NCBI GenBank assembly: GCA_963789275.1
Contig: CAWBKF010000047.1
Location: 62,001 to 126,000, forward strand
Reading direction: 5' to 3'
DNA length: 64,000 bases
Source: DAHUYF01 sp963789275
GTDB lineage: Bacteria > Pseudomonadota > Alphaproteobacteria > ATCC43930 > CGMCC-115725
The notes beneath the pieces were generated by a model that was not told where the DNA came from, searched no databases, and was given only the letters and a program-made list of their open reading frames with translations. Made by a program: the position numbers and the translations under genes. Each line of letters opens with the position of its first letter. Position 1 is the first letter of the stretch. Of this stretch, positions 26,992 to 35,590 are shown in pieces.

Positions 26992-28113
26992 TCAATGGGC
27001 GACGCTCGAGCCAGACTGCGTCTTGCCGCTCTCCCATTCCCTGAATTGCTCGAAGAGCTGTGTCTTCTGTTCAGCGGTCAAAGCTGGATTGCCGACAATT
27101 CGACTCCGCTCATCGAGAAAGCGCTCAAAAATTCCCTGCAATTGGCGCTCATTGAGCACTATCGAAGGGCCGATATTTTGACGCAGCCAAAGCTGAGCCG
27201 GGCCAAAACGCCTCCAGCCCGGCATTTCAGCCGTCAAATCCACCTGGCGCCATTTTTGTAAATGCGGTGGGTCAAGGAGGTCCGGGAACTGGGTGAAGAA
27301 AATGTCCGTAAAGGTAATTACGTTGCGATAACGTTTTGAGTCCCGTATCAGAGGGGCAACCAACATCACGATGGGTACCGAAAGCGTGTTCACGTCATCG
27401 GTGACAATCCCCGGATAATCTTGAGAGGTGAGTTTCGCGGCGGCGCAGCCGGCGAAATCACAGCTTAAAGGTATGTCGAGAAATCTCAGGCCGTCATTCG
27501 CCTTTAACGCTCTAAAAAGGGCCGCCGGTTTTCCGCCGACATAAAGCATCGCCGCAATCTCGCCGGAATGTAATTTCTCAAGCGCAACTGAAGAAATATA
27601 GTGGGTCGGTACGATCTTCACCTCAAGACGGTCGAAAATTTCGCCTGCTGTGACGGCGCTTCCGTCTTCGAGACTGCCAAGGTTCACCTTTTTCCCGGCT
27701 AGATCGTCGATACTTCCTATGGCGCTTCGCGCGAGCAGATGGAACTCCGCTTGGTATAGTTTTGCGAGATAGGACAGCGACTCAATTTTGGGGAGAAGCG
27801 TGTGCGCGCGAGCATACTCAAGAACGTCGAGACGGACCAAAGCGATATCGATGCCGTGCAGCGCCAAGAGGTCGGTTAGAGTCTGTAGCGCTCCCTTGCC
27901 CACCACGGGAAGCACGCGGCGCGTGTCGCGGCTGTCAACGACAGTCGCGAGATCCTCGACGATCCTGAGGCTGATGTCGTCCGTGCTTCCGGCGCTGATT
28001 TCAACCAAGCCGCGATTGGTGCGTTCTTCGAGGGATTCTCCGCTTGCTGTGCTGGAAAGCCAGATGACCGCTAGCACGCCAAAAATTGCTCTGATCGCGA
28101 GGCCATGCCGCAC
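26992..28113 (-). CDS. TAXI-family TRAP-type solute-binding protein
   Basis: A 373-aa exported protein with signal peptide AIFGVLAVIWLSSTASG. The TAXI/NMT1-like core shows LLALHGIDIALVRLDVLEYA, LVGxx-like SLSYLAKLYQAEFHLLARSA and LAGKKVNLGSLEDGSAVTAG. The C-terminus is extended (FDERSRIVGNPALTAEQK). No membrane components (TRAP or TctA-like) lie nearby, so it may work as a sensor or orphan binding protein. It is cargo on the reverse strand of the phage-like element, flanked by direct repeats. Confidence 0.85.
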   Translation of the reverse strand: MRHGLAIRAIFGVLAVIWLSSTASGESLEERTNRGLVEISAGSTDDISLRIVEDLATVVDSRDTRRVLPVVGKGALQTLTDLLALHGIDIALVRLDVLEYARAHTLLPKIESLSYLAKLYQAEFHLLARSAIGSIDDLAGKKVNLGSLEDGSAVTAGEIFDRLEVKIVPTHYISSVALEKLHSGEIAAMLYVGGKPAALFRALKANDGLRFLDIPLSCDFAGCAAAKLTSQDYPGIVTDDVNTLSVPIVMLVAPLIRDSKRYRNVITFTDIFFTQFPDLLDPPHLQKWRQVDLTAEMPGWRRFGPAQLWLRQNIGPSIVLNERQLQGIFERFLDERSRIVGNPALTAEQKTQLFEQFREWESGKTQSGSSVAH

Positions 28114-28474
28114 GGTGATCCACCCTCGAACTTGTACGATTGACCCCTGACATTGCTGGTCTTGACGTATGCCGATGGGTTAACGCACAAAACACACATC
28201 AGAGGCGAGCAAAGAACTAATTGGCTAGAAGGTCGCCTTTTATTAGACGGTGGAGCGCGTGTCCGTTGATAAATAAACGCTGTGCGCGAGTAGTCGGGTG
28301 CGTCGCCGGCATGGCTCACCACCGTTAGTTCCCGCATCGTTGGATTTGGAGTAACGACCGGAAATTTGGGCCGACTAGGTGCCCGGCTTAGCGCACGGGC
28401 GGTCTCATCTCTGTCTCGGCAAAGGCTTGCATCCCAAGCGGTCCCCGTAACCTGGCAGCACCGCGTCGGCGATA
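28114..28474. other. Intergenic stretch between TAXI gene and 28475 gene
   Basis: About 360 bases without a convincing gene; reading frames here are low-complexity shadows. The left part is the upstream region of the TAXI gene (minus strand). The right end (from 28446) is the outer part of the direct repeat. A T/A-rich segment near 28235-28280 could hold a promoter, but no hexamer pair stands out. Confidence 0.4.
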
Positions 28475-28607
28475 TCAGTCGCAAGCCATCCGATCTATAG
28501 AAGGCTCGGTCGCCTCCGCCGTCTTAGTGAAATGCGTCACCGTCCGCTCGCATCGTGAGAGGTGGTTAGCATCGAGGCGCAGTACGCGGTCGGTCCCTTG
28601 ATAGTGA
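28446..28607 (-). repeat. Direct-repeat partner of 26818-26978
   Basis: Covers the 3-prime end of the 28475 gene plus about 30 bases beyond its stop. See the copy at 26818. This copy is attached to the intact gene and is therefore likely the parental one. Confidence 0.8.
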
Positions 28608-28894
28608 CAATCGACGAACCGCACCCAACCCGGTCCATCGCTGTCCATCCGCCAGGATTGACGCAGCGTGCCGGCGCTCAGGCTCTGATCGTCCGGCATC
28701 AGTGACGGCGGGCTCTTGTTGTCGATGGCTTCGCCGACCTTCGCCGACAGCACTTCCACGCCGGAGAGCCGGGCCGTCGGCACGTTCCAATCGGCGGGCG
28801 CAGACTGCGGGCATTCGAGCTTGTGGGATGGCGGCGCGGCGTGAGCCGTTGAGATCGCCGCGGCGGCCAGAATTAGGGATAGCAGGATGCGCAT
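28475..28894 (-). CDS. Periplasmic cysteine-containing protein (STY0301-like)
   Basis: A 139-aa protein with signal peptide MRILLSLILAAAAISTAHA. The mature part has four Cys (LECPQ, VDCHYQG, SRCERT, MACD) that could form two disulfides, and a W-x-x-D-G-P-G-W segment (RMDSDGPGWVRFVDCHYQG). This resembles the small STY0301-type periplasmic family; function unknown. Its 3-prime end is duplicated at 26818. Confidence 0.65.
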   Translation of the reverse strand: MRILLSLILAAAAISTAHAAPPSHKLECPQSAPADWNVPTARLSGVEVLSAKVGEAIDNKSPPSLMPDDQSLSAGTLRQSWRMDSDGPGWVRFVDCHYQGTDRVLRLDANHLSRCERTVTHFTKTAEATEPSIDRMACD

Positions 28895-29012
28895 GGGGTC
28901 ATTCTCTCAAGCGCACCGGGTGGGCGCAACGCCCCTCCATTCTCGTGATCTGCGGATTGGTGCATTAACCACGAATGAGGTGTTCACCTGCAGAGACTCA
29001 GGGAGCAAGCAC

Positions 29013-29207
29013 ATGCCTCGACACGACCCGACCATTACCGCCGACGACGAGACCGCCCTTGGCAACGTCGAGACCATCCTCCGCGAATACCACGGCGATC
29101 CCAGCCCGGGACGGTTCTCATTCGATACGGTGGCGTGCGATTGCGCCATGGTGATGGCCGACATACTTCGACAGCTGGTGCGGCGACATTCCATGAGCCG
29201 TCCCTGA
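29013..29207 (+). CDS. Small hypothetical protein
   Basis: A 64-aa acidic-then-basic protein (MPRHDPTITADDETALGNVE, FDTVACDCAMVMADILRQLV). GGGAGCAAGC lies seven bases upstream of the ATG. No signal or membrane span. The ACDCAM segment could bind metal, but there is no family match. It lies on the plus strand between two reverse-strand cargo genes. Confidence 0.45.
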   Translation: MPRHDPTITADDETALGNVETILREYHGDPSPGRFSFDTVACDCAMVMADILRQLVRRHSMSRP

Positions 29208-29245
29208 CGGTTAACGGCGGCGAGGCGGTCGTAATCGCTCCGTGG

Positions 29246-29686
29246 TCACTCCCGCAAGGGCTCGGATGAGCTGTCGGTCCCCGGTCGTGGCGCTGGCGGC
29301 TTAACTTCCGTCGGCATGACGCCCCCGACGAGCCCCGAGACTTCGGTGAGCAGCGCGTTCATCGAAAACGGCTTGCGCAAATAGCGGTCGCCGGGCGCGA
29401 CGCGTAGCGGACAATCGGCGTTGGAGGGATCGCGGCCGGAGATAAAGAGGATCGGGCAGCGGAGCTGCGCCCGGACCAAGTTGGCGACTTCTGCACCGCT
29501 CACTTTGCCGGGCAGGCCGATGTCCAACACCACCAAGTCAAATGGCTGATCGAGGATCGCGCGCTCGGCCACGTCGCCGTTGTTGGCGGTCCTGACCGCA
29601 TACCCGCCCTTCTCCTGGAGGACCGTCTGCATCAGCTCGCGCAGCTGCTGGTAGTCTTCAACTATAAGGACACGCTCGCGTGGCAT
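29246..29686 (-). CDS. Single-domain response-regulator receiver protein
   Basis: A 146-aa CheY-like receiver. It shows the acidic pair in VLIVEDYQQLRE, the phospho-Asp in LVVLDIGLPG, the Thr/Ser position in LFISGRD and the conserved Lys in RYLRKPFSM. There is no output domain; the last 25 residues are Pro-rich. It resembles receivers attached to or partnered with hybrid histidine kinases. No kinase is in the window, so it would act in trans with host signalling. It is cargo on the reverse strand. Confidence 0.88.
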   Translation of the reverse strand: MPRERVLIVEDYQQLRELMQTVLQEKGGYAVRTANNGDVAERAILDQPFDLVVLDIGLPGKVSGAEVANLVRAQLRCPILFISGRDPSNADCPLRVAPGDRYLRKPFSMNALLTEVSGLVGGVMPTEVKPPAPRPGTDSSSEPLRE

Positions 29687-30108
29687 GTGCGGCCTCTGAT
29701 AGAGCCGGCCAATTCTTATGCAATCGTGGTTGCCAAATTATTAAGGCCGCCGCGCGCGCGATGCGTGATCGTTCTCCGAGATCAGCATCCGGCGGCAGCA
29801 ACTTATGATCGAATCCTTGGCAACGCTCAACTACCCTCGTCTTACATGCGGCGGTGCCAGGTAATTCGAGACGGGATTGCCATGCGACCGCGCATTCTCG
29901 TCGTGCTGATGTTGCTGACGGCGCCCTGTGGCGCAGGCGCTGTCGGCCGCTTCGGCCCCGGGCGACGCTGGCCCAACATTTGGTTCCGCTGCTGACCGCA
30001 GCGATCCGTCGCCACCGTTGAGACGATCCCGCGGCGCTGCGTTCCGGCTCTCTCCGTCAGCAAGAGAACGATCCCATCGCCTGCCGCATGACAGAGGAGC
30101 CTCCATCC
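29687..30108. other. Upstream region of the portal gene, with a 37-codon frame
   Basis: The only plausible frame is 29882-29995 on the plus strand (MRPRILVVLMLLTAPCGAG then WPNIWFRC). It looks like a signal peptide with almost no mature part, so it may be the stub of a broken exported protein. AGAGGAG at 30091-30097 serves the portal. Nothing else is recognised. Confidence 0.35.
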
Positions 30109-32844
30109 ATGCCGATTCCGTGGATCGCGCCGCCGCAGCCGCTGCTCGGGCAAGGGGCGGCGCTCGGGCCGGCGCCCCGGCCGAGCCGGGCGATGAGCGC
30201 GGTGGAGATCGAGGTGGACGACGCCACCGGCAAGGTGACGGTCCGCGACCGCAGCAAGCCCGCGCCGCCGGCGAAGGCGGAGAGCTTCGACGACAACCTC
30301 GCGGAAAAGCTCGATGACAGCGCGCTCGGCGCCGTCGCGGAGCTGCTGCTGCGCGGCATCGAGGCGGATGAGCGCTCGCGCAAGGAGATGCTCGACCAGT
30401 ACAGCCGCGGCATGGACCTGCTGGGGCTGAAGCTCGAAGGCGATGCGGCGGGCTTTGCGGCGGGGCAGGGGGGCAAGAACATCTCGCGCATCCGCCATCC
30501 CATATTGCTCTGGGCCTGCGTGCGCTTCCAGTCGGGGGCGAGGAACGAGCTGCTGCCGGCGGCGGGGCCGGTCAAGGCGCGGATCGACGGCGACGACACC
30601 GGCGCGCGCCAGGAGCTGGCCAAGGATTTCGAGCGCGACTTCAACCATTATCTCACGGTCACCGCCAGCGAATACTACCCCGACACCGACCGCGGGCTGT
30701 TCTATCTCGGCTATGGCGGGACGCTGTTCAAGAAGGTCTATCACTGCCCGCTGCGCGAGCGGCCGGTGAGCGAATGCGTCTACATGCCGGACCTCATCGT
30801 CTCCAACGACGCGACCGACTTGATGAACGCGCAGCGCGTCACGCACCGCTTCGAGATGGCGCAGAACACGGTCCGGCGGCTGCAGCAGGAGGGGTTCTAT
30901 CTTGACGTCGCGCTGGCGCCGCCGACCGAGAACACGATCGATCCCGCCAAGCAGAAGGCGGCGCAGATCGCAGGCGTCCAGCCGCAGCGCGAGCAGCAGG
31001 AGGACCGGCAGCACACGATCTATGAGTGCTATGCCGAGCTCGACCTCGCGCCGCACGGAGTGACCGAGCCCGGCGCGCGCGACGGGCACCCGCTGCCCTA
31101 TCGGGTGTCGATCGACCGCGACAGCCGCAAGATCCTCGAGATCCGCCGCAACTGGAAATCCTCCGACCCCGGCTGCAAGCGGCGCAAGCGCTTCGTCAAA
31201 TACGGCTTGATCCCGGGCTTCGGCTTCTATGATTACGGCTTCCTGCATCTCATCGGCAACCACACCAAGGCGCTCACGGCGCTGTGGCGGCTGGTGATCG
31301 ATGCCGGCATGTTCTCGACTTTCCCCGGTGGCTTGCGGCTCAAGGGCAGCCGGGCATCGACCAACGAGTTCCGGCCGGGGCCGGGCGAGTTCCCGGAGAT
31401 CGACGCGGCGGGGGTCGAGGACATCCGCAAGCTGATCATGGCGATGCCCTACAAGGAGCCGTCGGCGGTCATCCTGCAGATGATCGACATGCTGATGAAG
31501 GATGCGGCGCAGATCGCCGGCACGGTCGAGCTCGAGCTCGGCGAGGGCCGCACCAACATGCCGGTAGGCACGATCCTCTCGATGATCGAGCAGCAGACCC
31601 AGGTCATGTCGGCGGTCCACAAGCGCAACCATGCGAGCCAGCAGGAGGAGCTGCTGCTGCTGAAGGAGCTATTCGCCGAGGACCCGACGGCGTTGTCGCG
31701 TCTCAATCCGGATCCGGCACGACAATGGGAGGCGGCGGCGGAGTTCGCGGATCTGGCGCTGGTGCCGGCGTCGGACCCGAACGTCCCGGCGCAGATCCAC
31801 CGCATTATGCAGAGCACGGTGCTGTGGATGATGGGAACCCAGGCGCCGCAGCTCTTCAATCAGCAGGAGGTGGTGCGCCGCATCCTGCGCACGATCAATA
31901 TCGGCGATATCGACAGCCTGCTCAACGCCACGCCCGCGCCGCCGCCGGTGGGGCCGGTCGACGCCAAGGCCGCGGCCGCCGCGGCGGAGCTGCCGCTGAA
32001 GCAGCAGAAGCTGGCGCTGTCGCAGCAGGAGCTGCTGCAGCAGCAGGCGGAGAACCAGCGCGAGGCGGCGGCGCAGGCGATCGAGATGCAGCAGCGCCAG
32101 CAGGACCGCGCGCTCAAGGCGGCGATCGAAAGCGCTAAGCTCGCCCACGCGCGGGAGAAGCTGGCGGCGGGGGAAGCGGGCGCGGCGGGTACATCGGTCG
32201 AGGATGCGGATGCCGTCCCACTCCGGCAAGATGGCGGCGGTGCGCCGGATGTCCCCACGACCCAGCCACCGGATTTAGGAACGGCGGGTTCCGAGCAGCA
32301 ACCGTCGGATTCCGTCTCGAACGGCGGATCCGAGGAAATATCGCAGCCGGTCGATACCCTTCGGTTACCGGGCGGCGCTCCCGTACTCAATCCACTCACC
32401 GGAATGCCGCTTATCACCCCGCCGAACGTGTCCCTACGAGATAATGTGGCGGTGGGGCAGCGGATTTTAGAAGACTACGGCGCAGCCACGAGCTCACTGG
32501 ACACCGGCGACGAAGCGGCGCATCTGCGTGGGTGGAGAGATGCGGAGCTTGCCCGCGCGCTGAAAATGCAAAGCCTGTTTCAGAGCGGCAGCCGGATGGA
32601 CTATCAGCGCACAAATGGCTATTTCAACGACACATTTACGCCATTTTCGAGCTATAACTACGGCGCGGTGGCGAGGGCTGCGGGCTATTCCTTGGATCAG
32701 ACGCTCGTCGCGGCCGGGCTCTATAATCGTTCGTCGACGGGAGACAAGTCCGGAATCTATGGCAACAACCCGAAGAATGTTCCGCTGATCACTCAGGGGT
32801 GGGAGCAACAGCCAGAATTCATGAAAAACGATGCCGCCAAGTGA
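30109..32844 (+). CDS. Portal protein with C-terminal polymorphic-toxin-like extension
   Basis: 911 aa. Residues 1 to about 600 are a podovirus-type portal (GKNISRIRHPILLWACVRFQ, YYPDTDRGLFYLGYGGTLFK, FPGGLRLKG, MPVGTILSMIEQQTQVM), the dodecameric gate for DNA and the TerL docking site. A long Gln/Ala coiled coil follows. From SVEDADA (about residue 696) a 216-aa extension begins: a Pro/Gly linker, a second linker (LPGGAPVLNPLTGMPLI) and a tip with DYQRTNG (Asp about 831), FSSYNYGAVARAAGYSLDQT and VPLITQGWEQQ, resembling polymorphic toxin type 44. A membrane protein gene follows at once. Portals normally lack such tips. The start at 30109 follows AGAGGAG; 30088 is an alternative. Confidence 0.87.
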   Translation: MPIPWIAPPQPLLGQGAALGPAPRPSRAMSAVEIEVDDATGKVTVRDRSKPAPPAKAESFDDNLAEKLDDSALGAVAELLLRGIEADERSRKEMLDQYSRGMDLLGLKLEGDAAGFAAGQGGKNISRIRHPILLWACVRFQSGARNELLPAAGPVKARIDGDDTGARQELAKDFERDFNHYLTVTASEYYPDTDRGLFYLGYGGTLFKKVYHCPLRERPVSECVYMPDLIVSNDATDLMNAQRVTHRFEMAQNTVRRLQQEGFYLDVALAPPTENTIDPAKQKAAQIAGVQPQREQQEDRQHTIYECYAELDLAPHGVTEPGARDGHPLPYRVSIDRDSRKILEIRRNWKSSDPGCKRRKRFVKYGLIPGFGFYDYGFLHLIGNHTKALTALWRLVIDAGMFSTFPGGLRLKGSRASTNEFRPGPGEFPEIDAAGVEDIRKLIMAMPYKEPSAVILQMIDMLMKDAAQIAGTVELELGEGRTNMPVGTILSMIEQQTQVMSAVHKRNHASQQEELLLLKELFAEDPTALSRLNPDPARQWEAAAEFADLALVPASDPNVPAQIHRIMQSTVLWMMGTQAPQLFNQQEVVRRILRTINIGDIDSLLNATPAPPPVGPVDAKAAAAAAELPLKQQKLALSQQELLQQQAENQREAAAQAIEMQQRQQDRALKAAIESAKLAHAREKLAAGEAGAAGTSVEDADAVPLRQDGGGAPDVPTTQPPDLGTAGSEQQPSDSVSNGGSEEISQPVDTLRLPGGAPVLNPLTGMPLITPPNVSLRDNVAVGQRILEDYGAATSSLDTGDEAAHLRGWRDAELARALKMQSLFQSGSRMDYQRTNGYFNDTFTPFSSYNYGAVARAAGYSLDQTLVAAGLYNRSSTGDKSGIYGNNPKNVPLITQGWEQQPEFMKNDAAK

Positions 32845-32854
32845 CGAGGACACC

Positions 32855-33460
32855 ATGAATACGGCCTCGGTATCTTTTCCCTGGGCGAGAAGTTTCTCGC
32901 CCGGAGACCTAATACTGGGCGTTGCGACGGTGGCCTGGTTGCTCGTAACGGCATTCTATTGTGCTCGCGATGTCGACCCGTTCTATGGGTTGCTGGTTGC
33001 GCTTGCATCGACGGTCGTCACGCCCCTCTGGCTGATCGTTCCGGTCTGGGCGCTTGTCGTTGCTGTGCGGCGGCTGCGATCCCAAGCCTATGTGGCTGCG
33101 GGGCTTGCAGCCCTTATTCCCCTCGTCGCTTTGGCCGTGCCAGATTACGGACCTTCTCTCGGCGTTTTCCTCCGTTTTTATTTGGAACGGCCTGGCTATG
33201 TCGCGCGGATAGAGGCGGCTCGGGCGGGCCGGGATGACCCCGATATTGTGACCGGCGCTTCCGTCGTCGCCTTCTTCCCGTGGAGCGGCTCGGCCACGGG
33301 CACCTATGGGGTGGTCTATGACGAGTTTGACGTGATCGGCAAGCCGATCGCCATGAGGCAGGAGCTGTGGCGCTATCGCCCGGTTCCCGGTGAACTCTTG
33401 TGCGACGGCAAGGTGAGGCCGCTCGGCAACCATTTCTATATGGCTGGCTTCATCTGCTAA
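32855..33460 (+). CDS. Multi-span membrane protein, likely immunity to the portal tip
   Basis: A 201-aa protein with hydrophobic segments LILGVATVAWLLVTAFYCA, LLVALASTVVTPLWLIVPVW and YVAAGLAALIPLVALAV, then a soluble C-terminal part (GTYGVVYDEFDVIGKPIAMR, NHFYMAGFIC). GAGGACACC precedes the ATG, 10 bases after the portal stop. Its place right after a toxin-like tip, and a decayed duplicate beside other toxin remnants (34941-35055), argue for an immunity role. A membrane immunity protein suggests that the toxin acts at the envelope. Family not recognised. Confidence 0.6.
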   Translation: MNTASVSFPWARSFSPGDLILGVATVAWLLVTAFYCARDVDPFYGLLVALASTVVTPLWLIVPVWALVVAVRRLRSQAYVAAGLAALIPLVALAVPDYGPSLGVFLRFYLERPGYVARIEAARAGRDDPDIVTGASVVAFFPWSGSATGTYGVVYDEFDVIGKPIAMRQELWRYRPVPGELLCDGKVRPLGNHFYMAGFIC

Positions 33461-33509
33461 GCCGTATGGTCTGGACCCTCGAAATACTGCCTTCATTACA
33501 AAAGGTTTC

Positions 33510-33532
33510 GCCGCCGGGGCGAGCGGCGTTTT
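33510..33532 (+). terminator. Weak hairpin with T-run after the membrane protein gene
   Basis: GCCGC (33510-33514) pairs with GCGGC (33523-33527) around an eight-base loop, followed by GTTTTC. It is short and G-C rich, so it may be a weak intrinsic terminator between the immunity gene and the orphan cassette. Confidence 0.35.
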
Positions 33533-33620
33533 CGGTCCGTAAACCCGATGGCCGCCAGCGCCCTACCAAAGACAAATTGCCGCCCTCTCTTGAACGCCAA
33601 CGCGATGTGGACGGTGTTCT

Positions 33621-34457
33621 TCGGTCGAGGATGCGGACGCTATTCCGCGCCGGCAGCATGGCGGCGCGGACTCGGCGCCGTTGGCGCCGGCACAGGATAC
33701 GCCCCAGAGCGACGGTGCGGATCAGCCGCAAGCCGACGCCGCCGGGGTGCGGCCGTCGGATCCGCAAGTGGCGGGTCCATTAGATGGCGCGGCTGGACCT
33801 GAAGCTCTCGAAAGCCGCGATGTCAGCGGAGAAAAGCCGGCTTATTTTATCGTAGAATTGCCTGACGGCTCGAAGATTCCAGATGACACCCCTGACGGAA
33901 GGCCCGACGCGACGTCAGGCGCGAAGTATCTCGTTTCACCCGTACAAGACGTGACACAGGTTGCTCGGGCGGGCAGGGAAGCCGGCGAGACTTTCAGATC
34001 GCTCGCGGAAAGTACGGACGGTGGCGCGGGGGCCGCGCCGTACCTGGGCATAAGCCTTGGCCTTCACGTCGGCCATGGCGGCCTCTTCGACTATCAGCGG
34101 CGAGGGAACATGGTTACAGGCTACACGCAATTTGGGCAGTTCCGGAATGTCTCGAACTTCAATGTAGGGCTCTTTGCCCAGCAGGCCGGGCTTTCGCTCG
34201 ACGACACGCTCAGAATTGCCGGCACATTTGCGGCGCTGCGATCGAGCAACGCCGAACCTGACCAGCCTACGGCCTTGACGCGCGAGCAGCGGAGTTCAAG
34301 AAAGGGATTCCCCGCCGAGGCGGCGCCTTCGATCCATAGATACCACGCGCCGCCCGCACTCGGGGTATTGAGGTCCGTCGCCGGGCGGCGGTTCGGGCAA
34401 GGCCCGCTCTTCAACTACGAACGACGAGCCGGCATGATCACAGTCTGCGCGGCATGA
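33621..34457 (+). pseudogene. Orphan portal toxin-tip cassette
   Basis: The open frame starts with SVEDADAIPRRQHGG, the same junction as the portal extension, and the DNA TCGGTCGAGGATGCGGA at 33621-33637 is identical to 32194-32210. It then carries KIPDDTPDGRPDATSGAKYL, a helical pre-toxin part and a tip with GGLFDYQRRGN, SNFNVGLFAQQAGLSLDDTL and a PDQP segment, homologous to the portal tip. It has no convincing start or ribosome site (first ATG 33681). The end repeats the tip opening in short form (GPLFNYERRAGMIT) before the stop. This fits a silent cassette that could replace the portal tip by recombination. Confidence 0.75.
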
Positions 34458-34869
34458 GCATCCGGTCTGCGCGGTGTATCGATAGGCTCGCTGAGCCGCT
34501 GTCAGCCAGTGCTTTTCCGCCCGGATGTGGAGGAGGGCGCCGCAGCGGCCCCATTGGGCGAAGTTTCTTCACCAGACGGCTCGCCGCCCACCAAACGATT
34601 GCCATCAGCATCGCGGTCAGAAGGATCTCTGGCCACGGGGTGCGAGGCGGAGCGTCGTCATGAGAAAGCGGGCCAAAGATGAGGGAGAGCGGAGCGACGA
34701 GCGCGATCATGAGAAGGTCGTGACAGACCCAACTCGTCGGATAGGCGAAGCACGTCCGCGCAGACGTGGAGAACGCATATACTGATGGAGCAAACGGCAG
34801 CATCACGATCACGCGAAGCGCTGCGCTGATCGACCATTTTGCTGGCGCTCGCATCCACTCGTCCTTCAT
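34438..34869 (-). CDS. Possible small membrane protein, reverse strand
   Basis: A 143-aa frame with hydrophobic stretches SAALRVIVMLPFAPSVYAF, LLMIALVAPLSLIFGPLS and ILLTAMLMAIVWWAAS. The hydrophobicity pattern and Trp-Trp near a membrane edge look protein-like rather than random, while the plus-strand frames here do not. The C-terminus is Pro/Arg-rich and may be read through into non-coding DNA. It could be another immunity gene carried in with a cassette in reverse. No family found. Confidence 0.4.
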   Translation of the reverse strand: MKDEWMRAPAKWSISAALRVIVMLPFAPSVYAFSTSARTCFAYPTSWVCHDLLMIALVAPLSLIFGPLSHDDAPPRTPWPEILLTAMLMAIVWWAASRLVKKLRPMGPLRRPPPHPGGKALADSGSASLSIHRADRMLMPRRL

Positions 34870-34940
34870 GAAGACCCAAACTGCGCCCGCGGCAGCAGGT
34901 CGTCAATCCGTCTGATCGAACGTCCGTCGGGGACCGGTTT

Positions 34941-35055
34941 TTTCCCCCGTTGAGCGGCTCGGCCATGGGAACCTATGGGGTGGTCTACGACAAGTCGGAC
35001 GTGATCGGCAAGCCGCTCGCCACGAGGCAGGAGTTGTGGGGCTATCACCGGGTTA
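34941..35055 (+). pseudogene. Fragment of a second membrane immunity gene
   Basis: The DNA is about 85 percent alike to 33268-33380 of the 32855 gene and encodes SGSAMGTYGVVYDKSDVIGK followed by PLATRQELWGYHRV. No start or transmembrane part remains. It marks an older toxin-immunity pair now reduced to a stub. Confidence 0.8.
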
Positions 35056-35250
35056 CCAGAATCAGTAGAGTGCCAGGAACTCAGATCTTGGCAACGCCAA
35101 GCGCGTCGAGAACGCTGAGATGTTCTTGGCGAAGTGCTGCGCACAGGCCAGCACGAGGTGGTCGGTCTCCAAGAGAAGCGCGACTAGTCGAACTGTTCCA
35201 GCCGTAACCGTGTCGCACGCTGGGGAGTCACCAAGTAAAAGGCCGTTAAG

Positions 35251-35471
35251 GAGCGGCAGGAGGACCGGCAGCACACCATCTATGAATGCTATGCCCAGCT
35301 CGACCTCGCGCCGCACGAGTGACCGAGCCCGGCGCGCGACGGCGCCCGCTGCCCTACCGGGTGTCGATCGACCGCGACAGCTGCAAGATTTCTGGAGATC
35401 CGGCGCAACTGGAAATCCTCCGACCCCGGCTGCAAGCGGCGCAAGCGCTTCGTCAAATACGGCCTCATTCC
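35251..35471 (+). pseudogene. Duplicated fragment of the portal gene
   Basis: About 220 bases nearly identical to 31000-31219 of the portal gene (shared runs include GGAGGACCGGCAGCACAC and CTCGACCTCGCGCCGCAC), with several indels that break the frame. It comes from the portal core, not the tip. Its presence downstream of the cassette array suggests that recombination or partial duplication once included the portal gene itself. Confidence 0.9.
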
Positions 35472-35479
35472 AGCTGTTC

Positions 35480-35585
35480 GAGACGAAGAATTCGGATGAT
35501 ACCCCTAACAGGAAGTCCGATGGGATGCGCGAGACGCAGCATCTCATTTTCCCCGCAAGAGATCTAACGCAGGCTGCTTCACTTC
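35480..35585 (+). pseudogene. Remnant of a pre-toxin linker
   Basis: The frame reads SDDTPNRKSDGMRETQHLIF then PARDLTQAA, matching DDTPDGRPDATSGAKYLVSP and VQDVTQVA of the orphan cassette at about 33880-33965. It directly follows the portal fragment, as the linker follows the portal in an intact fusion, but the joint is shortened. No tip follows. Confidence 0.65.
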
Positions 35586-35590
35586 AGCCT

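Noticed and set aside
28114..28484. Reverse-strand frame at 28071-28484 as a gene
   Set aside because: No ribosome site or domain, overlaps both neighbouring genes, and is low in protein-like pattern.
29842..31632. Reverse-strand frame of 596 codons
   Set aside because: Lies opposite the portal gene, has no family motif, and shows shadow composition.
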